Part shown: positions 46,200-57,489 of the stretch, piece after piece
Layout: each line of letters begins with the position of its first letter
Position numbering within the stretch: the first letter of the stretch is position 1
From: Nilaparvata lugens
Taxonomy: Eukaryota > Arthropoda > Insecta > Hemiptera > Delphacidae
Assembly (NCBI RefSeq): GCF_014356525.2
Contig: NC_052508.1
Location: 39,407,113 to 39,471,112 of the forward strand
DNA length: 64,000 bases
Direction: 5' to 3'
The notes under the pieces: model-generated
Databases searched by the model: none
The model's input: the letters and a program-made list of their open reading frames with translations, nothing else
What the model was told of the DNA's origin: nothing
Program-made: the position numbers and the translations under genes

Positions 46200-49100
46200 A
46201 ACTATAAAAATATAATAATATTAGCTATATAAATATTATGACCTGTTTTTATTCCTGCTCTCAATTTTCGCAATACGTCTTCAAATGTCAGATTTGATAA
46301 TATTATTTGAATTTTTTTTATTAGAACTGTGGAGAATACATCATACACTTGTGTTATATGGGGAATATTGAGAGGCTTGTATTGTAGTTTTTTTGTGCCT
46401 TTCTTTCAGGTTGTTGAACTGATCAAAATTGGACTAAATTTTTCCAATATGAACTCACGTGAACCTTGTTCTTGATAATTGAATAATTTATTCATGCACA
46501 AAGTAAGCACCTAAATTTTGTGTTGCCATAAAAGATTTGCTAACTTGCTTCTTATCCATCCAAATTATTGTAGTCTTCTAGCATTTCCATAGTACTGGCT
46601 TGAATTTCGTAATGAAATTAATGCAAACGTATTTAGAAATGTATTTGAACCGTGCGACCCCACGACGTTTCAACCTGAAAGTAGGCCGGGCGCTCCACGT
46701 GTTTTCTTGCAAATCGGAAAATTTGAGTGGAAGAGCGGCCGTTCGAAACGAGTCGTCACCGCGAGAAGATGTAGTCATAGAACTTGTCTCGACCTCTAAA
46801 CTATGCTTCGGCCTATTTAGAGGGAAAATATTATTATTTTTATTTTGTAGTATGAATTAAAAGTATGTAGTTTGAAAAATAGTAATGTAGTTAAAATGTA
46901 AACGTGAGTGATTGTGAGTGCCGATTTATTTGTTAAATTTTCAATTCCATGGTGAGTGCCAAAATTATTTTATTCAGCTCGAATAGATTGACCAGATAAA
47001 TTGACCAAGGCTCTAAATTTATTGTAGAGTGAGTTAGCAAATTCTTGTCTAAATATCAAATTCTTATCTAAATATTCATAAATATTGAATTGTTTGAATG
47101 CAACTAATGAATTAATGTCAGTAGCTATTCTTCAAAATCTTTTATTTCACGTTCCTGGCTCGTGATAAGTAACTTATTTGTTGCTAAAACAGGTGTTGTT
47201 AAACAATAGTGAAGATCTTTGAATTTGCATGAACGAATCCATATAAAGCTCCCAACCGTGGATTGAAATAATTTTAACAGTAGAGTGGAGATTTTAAATC
47301 AGTTATTAAATACCTCCATCCGTTACACTTGTACGTGCAACCGATCTACTCTTATAATACTGATTTGAGTCAATGTTTCCTCAATGCCTAACTAACAAGT
47401 TTTATACTTGTCGATACATGATTCATAATTAGATAAAAATTATTCTCACTTTACGACATTTTTGTCACTTTCTTCTCTATCTCCTCTCATTTCTTCTAGT
47501 CTCATATGTCTTATGCTATCCCCGCGTTTTTACTTTTATAATTTTTCCGCCATATCTGACCAACTCTTCTACACGGAATGAAATTTCACCGTCTCCTCAT
47601 TTCCCCGTGTCCATCTTTTCTCTCGGTTTATGTACACCCTGTCTCATCGTATTATTGTCTCTCGCTCTTAAAATCTTCTATTACAAAGCAGAGTCTAGTT
47701 AAGTCGTGAAGCATTTGAGTGGGTGTGCAGTGGAGTAGCGAAGCACTGCAGAGCATTCGCTTGGAAGATTCCGGACCAAGACATAATGCTATTTGGGAGA
47801 CTGCAAAGCTTCTGATTATTTCTAAAAGCTTTCAAAACAGTATTATTGAACAGCTTCCAATTTGCTGCGCGCTCCGCTCAAGTGTATCCCCAGCCCCAGT
47901 AGCCACCACTATTGTTTTATGGCTTTTTAAACACAAGCGCACTCTTGTATTCAATATAATATTAACCATTTCATCAAGCTCATCATAATGGTAGTACAGT
48001 AGGTTTACTTCCAATGGCATCCCGTAAAATTCCTCAACACTTCATATGAAACCTTGATTTTAGGAGCTTCAAGTCTTCTCTTGTTCGTAGTACATTTTTT
48101 ATGAGCTTGTTTCTGAATGTATTTGGCTAAATACTCTGGCAAAAAGCTTAATATATTAAGTCGATTGTAGAGGGAAAATATTTGGATTTTTCTTCCACAA
48201 ATCAATTCAAACTAATAGAATCTGAATACTCGTATCGAACTGTCAGTCATGAACGTAAGCAATCAATATTGTTATCATCAGAACCAGAAATCAGAATGAT
48301 CACTTTTGTTGACTACGGTAATCAGCAATTTGACAGCACTTCAATTCATTCACCATCGTTTCTTATTCAATCGTCTTGATATCATTCATATGCAGAGAAC
48401 GTAAATTTTTATTGAGTGTAGAGTTTATCCTCCATTGTAGCAAATGTGTATCATTGTTATGCAAAATTAGATTTTTTAAAAATAAATGAATTACATGAAA
48501 TGAAATTTTAAATATCAAGAGATTGATGCCAATTGGAAGTTTCACAGTAAATCATTCAATAGATGATTATCATTCGATCATTCGATGATCATTAAATATA
48601 TAATTATTATTTTCGAAACAATAATTTATTATTATTTGATGGGATACAGTTATACATTCTTGATCATTCTCCAATCTCATATAATTTTTTTTTTGTAAAA
48701 TTTATTTTGGGAATTGGAGATGCAGTAATTGGTGTGTTGACTGGTGCAATATTAAGCATTTCCTTTCATGAGAAATATTTTGTGCGGTATCTCCTCATTC
48801 TTCACTGGGTTGTTTATAGTATTCTTGATACTAGCACAGAGTAGAAGACAAAATCGGGCTGAATAACTGGTCCATAAAATAGAAGCGTATCGCTTGGGAG
48901 TGTAAAGAACAACGGCTTGTTTACAATAGAATGAATTTTTAACTTCTCTTTGCAGATCGATACTACTAGCAGTGCCATAAAAACAAACTTTACGGCTCGT
49001 TGGAAATTTAGTGATCCATTCATAACTGAAATGATGCTTTCACTCAGATACGATCATGAAAAGCTGGTTGTGGCTCGCGAGTGTCACTATACAAAACTGA

Positions 49101-49790
49101 TATTTTTCTTCCTTCTATGATGGTCTCCATTCATAATGGTTGTTTCATTCATGCCAAACTACTTGAGTACTACCAGAAACTATCTCTTGAAAGAGATCAG
49201 TGAACTTTTTGATCTATTGTGAGGGGGAAGATATCACTGGGAGAATTTATTCATCTTACAATTTAATCAACGAGACAAACGAGAACCAAATATATTTCAT
49301 TTTGATGTTGCTTTCGAGTTATCCTTTTTTACGAATTATTGAATCTTCTTTAATATTGTATTATCAATTAACTTTCCTTCGTTATAGTTCTTCTTCAGCA
49401 AGCTGAAGAGTAAATTTTCAAATGTATGACTCGCCCCTGAACGTCTATTGAATTTTTTTTCCAATTTATTAAAAACACACGAAACAAGACAAAACAAAAT
49501 AACAAAGAATTACAAACCATGGGCTTTGTGGTTGGGTGTGTTGGAGAAGAGAAAAAAAGAGAGGGAGATACCTAGCTAACTATGGTTTCCCATGTTATAG
49601 GCAGGCAAAGAAGAGAAGAGAGAAGTGATGAGGAAAAAAGGGAAGGGAGAAATGGAGGGAAGGAAGAAAACAGAGGAATAGGTACGCAAAATGAAGGTAA
49701 GCGAGTCCACTAAAAAATGAGAAAAAACTAATGAAAAAACAATGCTGGAGCAGAAATCTCGAGTCATATATATAAATGGAAAAAGAAATT
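46200..49790. other. AT-rich DNA, nothing recognised
   Basis: A GC-richer patch at 46650-46800 and another at 47700-47920 carry only small frames on both strands. A purine-rich stretch lies at about 49550-49690. No repeat family member was noticed. Confidence 0.45.
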
Positions 49791-49794
49791 ACTG

Positions 49795-51058
49795 TATGTC
49801 CAGTTTTTAATATTAAGTTTAATTTTTCCGCTGATCTTATTGTCCATGAGAAAGTGATTTCTAATGAGATTTATTCCATAGTACCTATGTAAATTAACTG
49901 CCTCCTTATACGTCCAATATTAGTGTTATAGGTTAGATATCTGTTAGCAGAGGCCCTTAGACTATAATAATCAAGTTTAGAGTTTAATGTGAGAGGAAAA
50001 TCGAATCTATATTTTATTAAGTACTCAATTACGGTTTTCATGTATAATTGACGTATAGACATGTCCTCAAAATCACTAAAAACCATATCCGTTGGATAGA
50101 ACCTGGGTTTGCTTAATATAGTTTTAATTATCAGTTTTTGTGCTACAAATAATTCAGCAATAATATGATAGTTGAAACGGCCTCCCCAAACAACTATGCC
50201 ATACTGCAGAATTGACTTGACTGGAGCATGATACATCATTTTCAGGTGGTTCTCATTAGGAATTCTGTTAACTTGGTAAAATTAAAAAGATAAATATCTC
50301 ATTTTTCTACATGTATTTGATATGAACATCCCATTTAAGGTTTTCATCAATTATGATTCTCAAGTACTTAGTATTATTGACATTTTTAATGGTGGGACAA
50401 TCACAATTACCCAAGTTTAAATTGCACTGAGAATGGATTCTCAAATCTTGATTTTTGTTAGGCTGCCCTACTCTATTTGCAGAGAAAGTTATGTAATTAG
50501 TTTTATCAATATTTAAACTTGAGGTTTTCTTATCTAACCACTTCTTAATTAAAAGCTTATTATTTTCAGCTATGGTATGAACTTCATTCCATGAATTACA
50601 GTGAAAAATAGCTGCAGTATCATCTGCAAAGGATATCACAGTTGAGTTTAGAAGTCTTAAATTTAAAAAGTCATTTACATAGAGAAGACCATAAGAAGTT
50701 AAGCTAGTTACACTAGATTGATCATCTATGGTTAGGGACTGGGTTCTATTATTCAGATAGCTTTTAACAATTTGAGCGAGACTCCTCTGAAACCTATGAT
50801 GCCTTCAGATATCCAGGGCTTCAGGGGACGAAGTCTGTTAGGTATCTCTTTTACCTTCTTGCATTGATTGATGAGACTGGTCAAACGATCGACAAATTCA
50901 TCCATAATAGTGTCAATGCTTCCATTCACGGTATAGATTTCTTTCCAATCTTCATTCCTTATGCGTACCAATAGTGCATGATAGTTGGTTCTAGTTAATG
51001 TGTTTATCAATACGTTTCTATTATCCTTATTGATAGGAACCTTCACAAAGTTCATGGT
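49795..51058 (-). pseudogene. Jockey-like LINE, broken and internally deleted
   Basis: Minus-strand pieces from N- to C-terminus. 50753-51055 is the linker before reverse transcriptase (LRPLKPWISEG). About 50640-50750 reads YLNNRTQSL and LLYVNDFLNLRL. 50307-50639 has VISFADDTAAIFHCNSW with the FADD catalytic box and LNIDKTNYITFS. 49871-50239 is the C-terminal domain (SILQYGIVVWGG, DMSIRQLYMKTVIEYL). The segment between KPWISEG and the RT palm is missing, so the first catalytic aspartate is gone. No endonuclease is recognisable upstream of 51058. Confidence 0.75.
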
Positions 51059-51559
51059 GTGAAAACACCCTTTGCTGACTCAAATTCCACAACAACTTCA
51101 TGTCGGCTACGAATAAATATGCACAGAGTAGAAATTGAACTACCCTCCACCCGCATCACAACCTTACTTTTGTCTCGCTCTGTTATAAATAATACTCATA
51201 TAATTTTATCTCGAAACTTTTCGTATGTTGTGTGTGCGTACATTAATTGCTGTACATATTTGAGTACGTGTCTCTGCATACATCTGCTAGTATGTGAATG
51301 TAAGCGAGTCTTCATCTACTAGTACAAAGAACAAACTTGTAGCTGCTTGATGAGAGTGTATTCTTAAAGTGATTTACACCTCATAAGTTTCTTGCAGTTG
51401 AGGTTCTTATTGTTACAATATCTGCAATCTTATCCAGATAAATTATGATCTATTGTTTGCGATTCTCTCAAGAATTACTGTATAATCATTGTTATTTTTA
51501 GTCATTTTCCATTCTAATTGTGTTTCTATAAATTGATGAATAGGCGTCGAAAATGTTTC

Positions 51560-52370
51560 ATTCTTTATCGCTGAACTTCGACCAGAGATCACAAAAACGG
51601 CATACATCATGAAGAATTCAAAGAAGAAGATGAAAACCAATGACCTGATGATTTTGAAAGCTGACAAAGGATGTACTACAGTAATAATGGATAAGGACGA
51701 ATATCTAAGTAAGGTAAACCATTTCATTGCATATACCAATTTTATTGAGATCAACTCCAATCCCACCACCAAAATCAATAGCTTGATTAGAAATAAGTTG
51801 ACCACCACTACCAAATTATTTAACAAGAAAGAAACTAAGTATCTAACAGTTATGAATCCATATCCACCTAGACTTTTCGGTCAACCTAAATTACACAAAA
51901 CTAATGTTCCTATAAGACCAGTGGTATCTTTTGTTAATTCCCCCTGCTCTAAATTAGCTCACAAACTGAATAGCACCTTTCGGTCATTAACAGGTTTTCA
52001 ACCAAAGTTTAGTATTAAAAATTCATTGGAGTTGGTCAACAATATAAGGCATATTCCTGTTCTATCATCTTATAAACTTGTGTCATTTGATGTTACTAAT
52101 ATTTATTCACTAACATTCCGGTGGGAGAAAGTCTTGAAAGAGCTTAGGAAGTAATGAAAGCCTCTATAAATGATCATACACTCAGAGAAGAACTGATAGG
52201 ATTGATGAAGTTATGCACTCAGCATAATTATTTCAAATTTAACAATAGATTTTTTGAACAAAGAGAGGGGTTGGCAATGGGGTCACCCCTCTCACCACTC
52301 CTAGCTGAATTATTTATGGATAAGTTAGAAAGAGGAATCATTGAAAATAATCATTTCAAAGATAAAATTG
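51560..52370 (+). pseudogene. Penelope-like reverse transcriptase, first part
   Basis: The frame gives LMILKADKGCTTVIMDKDEY, PRLFGQPKLHKTNVPIRPVV, SFVNSPCSKLAHKL and LVSFDVTNIYS, which holds the first catalytic Asp. After a frame change at about 52150 it gives FFEQREGLAMGSPLSPLLAE and LFMDKLERGII. These boxes (ADKG, PRLxGxPKxHK, SFDVT, GLAMGSPLSP) are diagnostic for Penelope reverse transcriptases and differ from LINE ones. The enzyme copies the element RNA at a nicked or telomeric end. It is interrupted after FKDKI. Confidence 0.85.
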
Positions 52371-52379
52371 TTCACTCTT

Positions 52380-53511
52380 ATCTAACCAAAAGTGACGTAA
52401 CAGATGAGAAAAATGAAAAAGTTACAAAATTATCATTTAGATGTAAAACAATTGAAGAGATGGACTTAAGTAAAATAATAGATTCGATAAAACCAAAATG
52501 GTCAGCCGGCTATGATGACATACCAATAAAAATAATGAAGGATGCTAAGTCATCACTCATCAAACCTCTTTTGCACGTAATCAATGCCTCAATTATAACT
52601 GGAGTGTACCCAAACGAATTAAAGATATCAAAAGTAATACCAGCATATAAGAAAGGAGATCCATCTGACCCTCTCAACTACAGACCTTTGGACATCCAAC
52701 CTGCCCTATCTAAAATATTTGAAAAGTGTGTACTAGTTCAGTTAATTGATTATTTTGAAACTAATGGATAGTATAATATAATACTTGACAAAGAACAATA
52801 TGGCTATAGAAAAAACAGGTCAACCATTACTGCTTTGATAGAGTTCATAGAAAACATTTTAGAAAACTTAGATGAGGGATTAATACTGTGGGAGCATTCC
52901 TGGATCTAACCAAAGCATTTGACAGTGTGAATCATAAATTATTATTAAATAAACTTCAAAATTACGGAATTAGAGGTAAAGAGCTTAGCTGGATCAAGTC
53001 ATATCTAGAAGGACGGCAACAGTATGTAAATATAAAGTATACAAGCAATAAAAATCAGTACAATATTGGATCAAACTTAAAATGTAATAACTATTCTGTA
53101 CCACAAGGATCGGTGTTAGGTCCATTTTTGTTTCTGTGCTACTTAGGGGGGTTGCCTAAATACATGTGCGATTTAGTTGAAAATAGTAAATTATGCTTAT
53201 ACGCTGACGATATAAGTCTGTGCATTGCTGATAAGGACTGGAACACAACAGAAATTAAATGTAACAATTCTATATCATTAACTAAAAAGTACCTAAATCA
53301 CAGTCATCTGCTACTTAATGATAACAAAACAAAGTTCCTCCATTTTACTTGTAGAAATTCAGAGGTAAAACAACTTAATTCCGTAGATAATAAGAAAGAA
53401 ATTAATTTTTTAGGCCTACATATTGAAAACACACTTGTGCATACACACTGTGCATTGCTGATAAGGACTAGAACACAACAGAAATTAAATGTAACAATTC
53501 TATATCATTAA
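52380..53511 (+). pseudogene. Nested LINE reverse transcriptase
   Basis: 52380-52771 carries KPKWSAGYDDIPIKIMKD, PNELKISKVIPAYKKGDPSD and LNYRPLDIQPALSKIFEK. After a stop and frame change, 52888-53511 carries FLDLTKAFDSVNHKLLLNKL (first catalytic Asp), VPQGSVLGPFLFLCYLGGLP and LCLYADDISLCIADKDW with the YADD box. Around 52770-52880 the gene has at least one stop (TAG) and a frameshift. It is otherwise well preserved, suggesting a fairly recent insertion. Confidence 0.85.
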
Positions 53512-53670
53512 CTAAAAAGTACCTAAATCACAGTCATCTGCTACTTAATGATAACAAAACAAAGTTCCTCCATTTTACTTGTAGAAATTCAGAGGTAAAA
53601 CAACTTAATTCCGTAGATAATAAGAAAGAAATTAAATTTTCAGGCCTATATCTTGAAAACACACTTAGTT
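53219..53670 (+). repeat. 230 bp tandem duplication inside the nested LINE
   Basis: The block starting TGTGCATTGCTGATAAGGAC at 53219 recurs at 53449 with only a few differences (GACTGGAACAC against GACTAGAACAC; a handful near the end). The 230 bp period is not a multiple of three, so the reading frame downstream is shifted. Confidence 0.9.
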
Positions 53671-54110
53671 GGTCCGTTCACATTCAAAAAATATGTAAAA
53701 AATTAAGCTCAGGAATTTTCGCGCTGAGACGACTAGCAAAAATTTCCAACTTAGAAACGTTAAAAGCAGTGTACTTTGCAATGATCCACTCCCACATTTC
53801 ATATGGAATTGAAATATATGGAGGAACAAGCATCTCAAACTTAAATAAAATACTCCTATTACAAAAAGAAGCAATAAGAATAATTCTAAATCTTGATAGA
53901 GAGCAATCATGCAAGCCATTCTTCAGTAAGTTAAAGTTCATGACGGTGTACAGCCTATACATTTATAGGACAATATTATATATAAAAACTAACGAATCTA
54001 GATTCCCACGGCAAGTAGATATACATAATTACGACACAAGAAATAAAAATAATTTTACAATAAAGAAACACAATAAGGACCTGATAGATCAAAATTTAAG
54101 GAATTGCTGA
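53665..54110 (+). pseudogene. Nested LINE, C-terminal domain
   Basis: Downstream of the duplication the frame resumes with SWSVHIQKICKKLSSGIFAL, then YFAMIHSHISYGIEIYGG, KILLLQKEAIRIILNLD and VDIHNYDTRNKNNF, and stops at 54108-54110. These are standard C-terminal landmarks of Jockey-type ORF2 proteins. Confidence 0.8.
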
Positions 54111-54276
54111 GAGCATATTTGATGGATTTAGCATGCTACAGTATAAACGAGTTTACTGTAAAAAAATGAATTTTATACAGTCACTAATTTCTCTTTAGCT
54201 TTAAGTTAGTTTTAGTTTTTGACTTTTTCATGTACATTTCCATGTATGTTTTGGAAAGAAATAAATGATTGATTGA

Positions 54277-55160
54277 TTGATGATTGACTGGTTTCGATAT
54301 GTTGATGATATTATTTGCTTATGGAAAGGGAGTAACAGACAACTAGACAATTTTCTTTCCTACCTGAATGGATTAAATCAAAGTATAAAATTCACTGTAG
54401 AGGTAGAACAGGATTGTGTATTGAATTTTCTAGATTTAAGAATAGATCATAGCACTGGTTTCCACAAGTTTTCTATTTTCAGAAAATCAACCCATACTGA
54501 TGTTATCATTCCTCTTCATTCTTGTCATCCTATTTCTCACAAACTTGCTGCTTTCAATAGCATGGTCTATAGAGCACTAACAATACCTATGAGCCATCAT
54601 GATTTTGATATTGAGATCACTAAAATTAAACAGATAGCTGTCACAAATGGGTATGAAGAAAGTATGGTGGACAGATTATTGAGTAAAATTAATAGACAAA
54701 TTTCAATCAATTCTAGCTTTGTAGGCTCAAACTGTGAAGAGAAGACTTGGATAACAATCACATATTTAGGCCTTGTATCTGATAAGATAGGTAGGGAATT
54801 GAAGAGGAATGGATTTCATGTTGCTTTTAAGACAAAACCGATTTTAAATAGTCTATTTAGCTGGAATAAAGACAAAATTGATATTTGGGATAAAAGTGGG
54901 GTGTCAAACTTAAATGTGATGATTGTAATGCTTGTTATGTGGGTCAGACTGGTAGAAGTTTCAAAAGTAGAATTAAAGAACACTTCAGAGATTGGAATAA
55001 ACAAAATGGGGAATCTAACTTTGCAGAACATTTGATAACAAATAATCACAAGTTCACAGTTAAGGAGAATGTTGAGTTTCTGCATGTTAATAACAAAGGC
55101 AGATCTTTGAATATTCTAGAGGCTTTAGAAATAACCAGAGAAATTAAGGAAAATTCCTAG
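54277..55160 (+). pseudogene. Penelope-like reverse transcriptase, second part, and GIY-YIG endonuclease
   Basis: It resumes with DWFRYVDDIICLWKGSN (YVDD catalytic box), CVLNFLDLRIDHSTG, FSIFRKSTHTDVIIP and SCHPISHKLAAFNSMVYR, all in the Penelope order. In a second frame from about 54910 come LKCDDCNACYVGQTGRSF and KSRIKEHFRDW (54939-55160): the CxxC zinc-like pair and the YVGQTGRS core of the GIY-YIG nuclease that nicks target DNA. A one-base shift near 54905 separates the two frames. The stop at 55158-55160 is the natural end. Confidence 0.85.
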
Positions 55161-55492
55161 TATAGTTTAAATGACCAGATTCATTTCAACCAATACAACA
55201 CTACGAATGTAGTTTTATCATAAAATATTGTAAGCATACATTAGTCAATAGTTTTACCATTTACATATTTGTTTTATTATCTTTCACACTTGTTTTCTTG
55301 GTTCTTATTTTGTACTAAAAGTAAATTTTATTATCATGGCGATTCTGTTGCTCAAGCCGCCATTTTGTCACACCGTTGAGGGGGAGGAGACTGTCTAGCT
55401 AGGCCAATGGCAGGCGTTCATGCCCTCGACCAATAGCAGTACTCGCCTACTAGTATAAATTCTGTTGCTCTTGTATTTAGTTCTGGTTTATC

Positions 55493-55532
55493 AGAGATTG
55501 ACAATGGTGTAATAACCGAAACCGGTCTTTCT
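55493..55532 (+). ncRNA. Hammerhead-like ribozyme motif at the Penelope-like 3' end (core variant)
   Basis: Stem I: AGAGA at 55493-55497 pairs with UUUCU at 55528-55532. Core UUGACAA follows (55498-55504), then a U, then stem II GGU/ACC with loop GUAAUA. GAAA lies at 55518-55521, then a palindromic CCGG, then UC before the expected cut. The hammerhead consensus is CUGANGA and GAAA. Here positions 3 and 8 are U and A instead of C and G, which keeps their base pair. Penelope-like elements are known to carry minimal hammerheads with tiny palindromic stem III. Activity is not established. Confidence 0.45.
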
Positions 55533-55570
55533 AATTATCAATAAATCAGTGGTTTTTTGACAATTTCTTA

Positions 55571-57337
55571 GCCTTTTTCATTCAATATGAATAATTACCA
55601 CAATATCAACTTCTCAACTACACAAAAAAAAGATAGTAAGATAATATGATGTATTCTTGATGGATTTTCCTAACTATCCGATTTACTGAGGAACATTAGT
55701 AAGCGCATTTAGCCTATAATTCAAATTGTTAATACATATTATTGTTCTCATCACACTTATCTCAAATATTAATTATAAATTGATCAATCCTATTATATTA
55801 AGCGAGCAATTTCTGTATATCTGTTTATATTATTATATCTGGTTATCTGGTAATATGGTTATTTATGCTCAACGGATCTCGAAAACGGCTCTAACGATTT
55901 TCAAGAAATTTGGAATATTGTAGGTTTATGATATAAAAATTCGATTGCACTAGGTCTCATCCCTGGGAAAACTCGCTGAAGGACATGAAAAGGATAATTC
56001 ATTCTCGGAAAAACAGATGATAATTTCGTCGTCTGTCGATAACAGAAGATGCGTGTGCCTGTGTGTGAGATCAGCTGTGTAATCAATTAGCTTACTGTAT
56101 CTCGCGAGAAATCTAGAAATTTCAAGTGACTCGATCAAAATAATCTGATTTGTTGACATGAGATGGTATATATCATAATATTCAAAGTTAATCATTATTT
56201 TACAGTTCTAAGTGATTAGTGAGTGTTATTTTGTTATTCAATTTGGTATGTAAAAATTTAAATTAGAACTTTTATGTTTTCAAATATTTGGACTGAAAAT
56301 TTTATCTGAATTCAAGTGTATGGAACATAACCTACTTTTTGGAATATTTATAGTGTATAAATCCATATTCGGGGAAGAAACAGTTTGGGCTGTGCCTGCT
56401 GGTCCTCCCCATTTATTTTAAAGAATTGAGTTATGTTTATCAATAAATAAATAACGAGCTCGGTGCCCCGATATTCATGATAATATGAGAGAACATATTT
56501 ATTTCTGTTATTGTTCAATGGATTTGATGAATTCAATCTATCGATTAGATAGATTGGATTCGATTACTCTCAATGAAGAGATTATGGTAGCTGGATTATT
56601 GTTTGAACGAGGATAACTGATATCATTGAGCATTGATTAGAGTGGATTGGGGAAGTATTTGAATTTGGTGAGCTGATATGTGGATGGAAGGACTGCCATC
56701 TAATTGATGAGCTCTCCCATTCATCATGCTGAGTTCCAAGTAGGAATATTATGAGAGATGGCCACTGGTCCTAACATACGGAGGAGCTAACATCCTATGT
56801 AGGTCCTAACATCCTACATAAGGTAGGAGCTATTCACGTGCCATCCTGCATAATTACAGAGCGCATGCTCAAACGCATTTCATGAGCATGGCAGGCGCAC
56901 TTGGCACCGGTGGATAGGACTTCAACAGTTTGGTCCAAGTTCCCACTCGGAATGTGAATACTGATTCATTTCAAAATTCAACTCCAATGAAGATGGAATA
57001 AATAGGTTTTTTTGCTACTTGCAGAAATCAAATCCAACATTGTGAAAGAATGTTAACACCGATGAGAATAGTGTTTGCAAACAATAGAATGAGAAAGTGA
57101 GTGTTCAAACATCATTCATATCTGGAGTATTGAATTTTTTATTACTGATTGATGCTCTCCCCCACACAATATACCGACTAGAATTAATTTTTTTTCTATT
57201 CTTTTCCTATAATAATATTGATTCTTCGATGAATGCATTGACCCATTAGGTAAAAGAAGCTGTAGATTCAATGAAAAAAGAATATTAGAATCTTCTTTAT
57301 AAAATAATATTATGGTACCCTTTATTGAAATTATTAG
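55571..57337. other. AT-rich DNA, nothing recognised
   Basis: No motif-bearing frame. Sequence at 56750-56890 has short direct repeats of CTAACATCC and CTAACATAC words. Confidence 0.45.
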
Positions 57338-57486
57338 AAAATAATAGATTAGAAACACAAATGAAAACTAGTAGTTTCGATGTTCCACATCATCTTCAGG
57401 TTTTAAAAATGCATTTCAAATGAACGTTTTATTTTGTGGAAGATCGAAACTAGTAGTTATCCTTTGCGTTTTTAATCTATTATTTT
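57338..57486. mobile_element. Foldback sequence with hammerhead motif (149 bp)
   Basis: AAAATAATAGATT at the left and its inverse at the right open two arms of about 58 bases, both containing CTAGTAGTTTCGAT- or CTACTAGTTTCGAT-like sequence and TTCCAC. The centre is near 57412. The arms differ at several positions, so it is not a recent palindrome. The left arm encodes a hammerhead-like motif on the minus strand. Sequences of this type recall the terminal repeats of Penelope-like elements, possibly in inverted arrangement. Confidence 0.5.
57364..57404 (-). ncRNA. Hammerhead ribozyme-like motif, consensus core
   Basis: Reading the minus strand: AAAAC (stem I), CUGAAGA (perfect CUGANGA core, 57393-57399), U, then GAUGU, loop GGA, ACAUC (a 5 bp stem II), GAAA, CUACUA, then GUUUU, which pairs with AAAAC. 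The expected cut lies after CUA, a permitted NUH triplet. All invariant core residues are present. Stem III is minimal, as in the dimer-acting hammerheads of Penelope-like elements; the ACUAGU palindrome spanning the site could help two copies pair. Confidence 0.55.
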
Positions 57487-57489
57487 ATG

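Larger units (their letters stand above)
52371..54284 (+). mobile_element. Jockey-like LINE inserted in the Penelope-like element
   Basis: A 5'-truncated plus-strand LINE of about 1.9 kb that begins in the linker before reverse transcriptase and ends in AAATAAATGATTGATTGATTGATG at 54258-54284, a short (TGAT)n tail. It lies exactly between the two halves of the Penelope reverse transcriptase, so it is the younger insertion. The target duplication is too short or blurred to call. Confidence 0.8.
51440..55570 (+). mobile_element. Penelope-like element, interrupted by a LINE
   Basis: A reverse transcriptase of the Penelope type followed by a GIY-YIG endonuclease, the defining combination of Penelope-like elements. 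The gene is split at about 52370/54285 by a plus-strand LINE. A non-coding 3' region of about 400 bp follows and ends with a hammerhead-like motif and AATAAATCAGTGG near 55541-55553. The 5' boundary is uncertain; 51440 is where the reading becomes plausible. Frameshifts in the endonuclease and the nested LINE make it inactive. Confidence 0.8.

Noticed and set aside
53665..53962. Minus-strand frames of 84 and 92 codons
   Set aside because: Antisense shadows of the C-terminal domain of the nested LINE.
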